DNA from: Fratercula arctica
Taxonomy: Eukaryota > Chordata > Aves > Charadriiformes > Alcidae
Length of the DNA stretch: 64,000 nt
Assembly (NCBI GenBank): GCA_947846985.1
Contig: CANTUZ010000004.1
Location: forward strand, 7,368,927 to 7,432,926
Reading direction: 5' to 3'
Below the pieces are notes generated by a model, which was not told where the DNA came from, did no database searches, and saw only the letters and a list, made by a program, of their open reading frames with translations. Every line of letters starts with the position of its first letter. Within the stretch, counting starts at the first letter, position 1. The position numbers were made by a program, and so were the translations under genes. Shown one piece after another: positions 63,011-64,000 of the stretch.

Positions 63011-64000
63011 AACAGCTCTTGGATAAACTGGAATTAAAGTCCTTATGCTGAGAGGAAGAGAAATGGTTTAAAATGTACTGAAATGCAATAATTATAGTAA
63101 AGCCACCAGAATGGGAATATTTCCAGTAAGAGATAGATGAACAGTATGAATTCACTCAACAGAGGAACATCAACAAAATTAATACTGTCATTAGCCAGGC
63201 AGAGCATGTAGATGGACACAGCTGACATAATCTCAAGATAAGAACACACTCCTTCCTTTCTGTCCACCGTAATATTTGTAAAGCTAACTTTTGTTCCTTG
63301 CCTTGCCTTAAATTCCCTCAGGCCAAAATGAAATCACAGTTTAGTCAAGGAAGAGACAGCAACAGAAGAGAGACATACATACTGGTAAACGTGGTCTCAA
63401 GTTACCTGAACAGCCAGGGCAGAATCAGAGCACAGGTCAGAATTAACATGGGGTCGTGGAAAGTCTGCGTTTTCACGCAAAAACTGAGTGTCTCAGGTGT
63501 ATCAGGGGTGTTTTACAGAAGTACCTAGTATGTCACCAGACACAGCGGTGCTGGTGTCAGGACAAGTCTAACTGAGGAAAAGCAGGAAAGCCAAAATGAA
63601 TACACTGAAGCAGTGATTTTTAAAGCGCATTAAACCCCTGACTAAAAGGTACCATTCAGAAATACAGCATCCTTACCTTTTAATCAAACACCACTATATG
63701 AGCAGCTTTTAATCTCTTTTAGCCAGCAGAGAAGCCATTCTGTGAAAGCCTAATAAAACTTTTCAGTCTTCCCAGTACCTTGCCAATTTTTAGCAAGGCC
63801 ATGAAGGGAAAGAGCCATCCAGTCATCATCCCACTAAAAACAGAGAGCTAAAATTCTAAAATGAATAATTACATTCTTCAGAACTTTGCCATATAATTAT
63901 GGATACCTTTAGAGAAACCAGATATCCTTGTAGTTTTGGATTAATCTACTTGCAGAATGTTTACACAGAGTACAGTTATCTCCTTCCATTGTTAAACCCA
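63011..64000. other. Non-coding DNA, no gene seen
   Basis: The last kilobase has only frames of about 75 codons with no known features. I see no repeat or motif worth naming here. Confidence 0.6.

Noticed and set aside
1..64000. CRISPR arrays, bacterial operons, tRNA or rRNA genes
   Set aside because: I searched by eye for regularly spaced repeats, cloverleaf-like segments and rRNA signatures and saw none. The repeat content is plainly avian.

Overview
This window is vertebrate, almost certainly avian, nuclear DNA with no protein-coding gene that I can recognise. The bird assignment rests on at least seven 3'-end fragments of CR1, the dominant LINE of birds and other reptiles, and on one solo endogenous retroviral LTR whose ends (TGTCCTGGTTTCAGCTGGG... 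and ...TTAAACCAC.GCA on the minus strand) match an LTR type I remember as common in many birds. A neoavian host is possible but not shown. Base composition is moderate to AT-rich. There are short homopolymers and microsatellites, and no operons or Shine-Dalgarno sites. The longest open frame in either strand is about 168 codons, and most of it is the C-terminal tail of a CR1 reverse-transcriptase ORF. All other frames are short and unconvincing.

Layout: 1-3000 is single-copy-looking DNA with a good CTCF-like motif near 702. A minus-strand CR1 lies at 3001-3388. Unannotated DNA follows to a second minus-strand CR1 (about 10066-10487). A stretch that looks like conserved non-coding DNA (10741-11260) precedes a plus-strand CR1 (12189-12516). 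That CR1 is followed directly by an AT/CA microsatellite and a small CpG-dense patch with another CTCF-like motif. A fourth, truncated CR1 is at 16934-17096. From 17.1 to 28.0 kb I see only unique-looking DNA, simple repeats and a possible regulatory block near 26.8 kb.

A complete-looking solo LTR occupies 27997-28445 on the minus strand and is flanked by a perfect 5-bp target duplication. Between 28.5 and 50 kb there are several compact blocks rich in homeodomain, POU, FOX and E-box-like sites, the pattern expected of a gene desert holding long-range enhancers of a developmental gene. CR1 fragments follow at 48583-48801 (plus), 54271-54692 (minus) and 62909-63010 (minus). A modest CpG-rich patch lies at 60780-61085.

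I found no undescribed system. The best-supported points are the solo LTR with its duplication, the CR1 set, a perfect 13-bp-stem hairpin at 40137-40167, the CTCF-like motifs in convergent order, and a 30-bp alternating purine-pyrimidine tract near 43.3 kb. The regulatory blocks are judged by eye without alignment and should be read as candidates. No exon, tRNA, rRNA, CRISPR array or recognisable microRNA was supportable.
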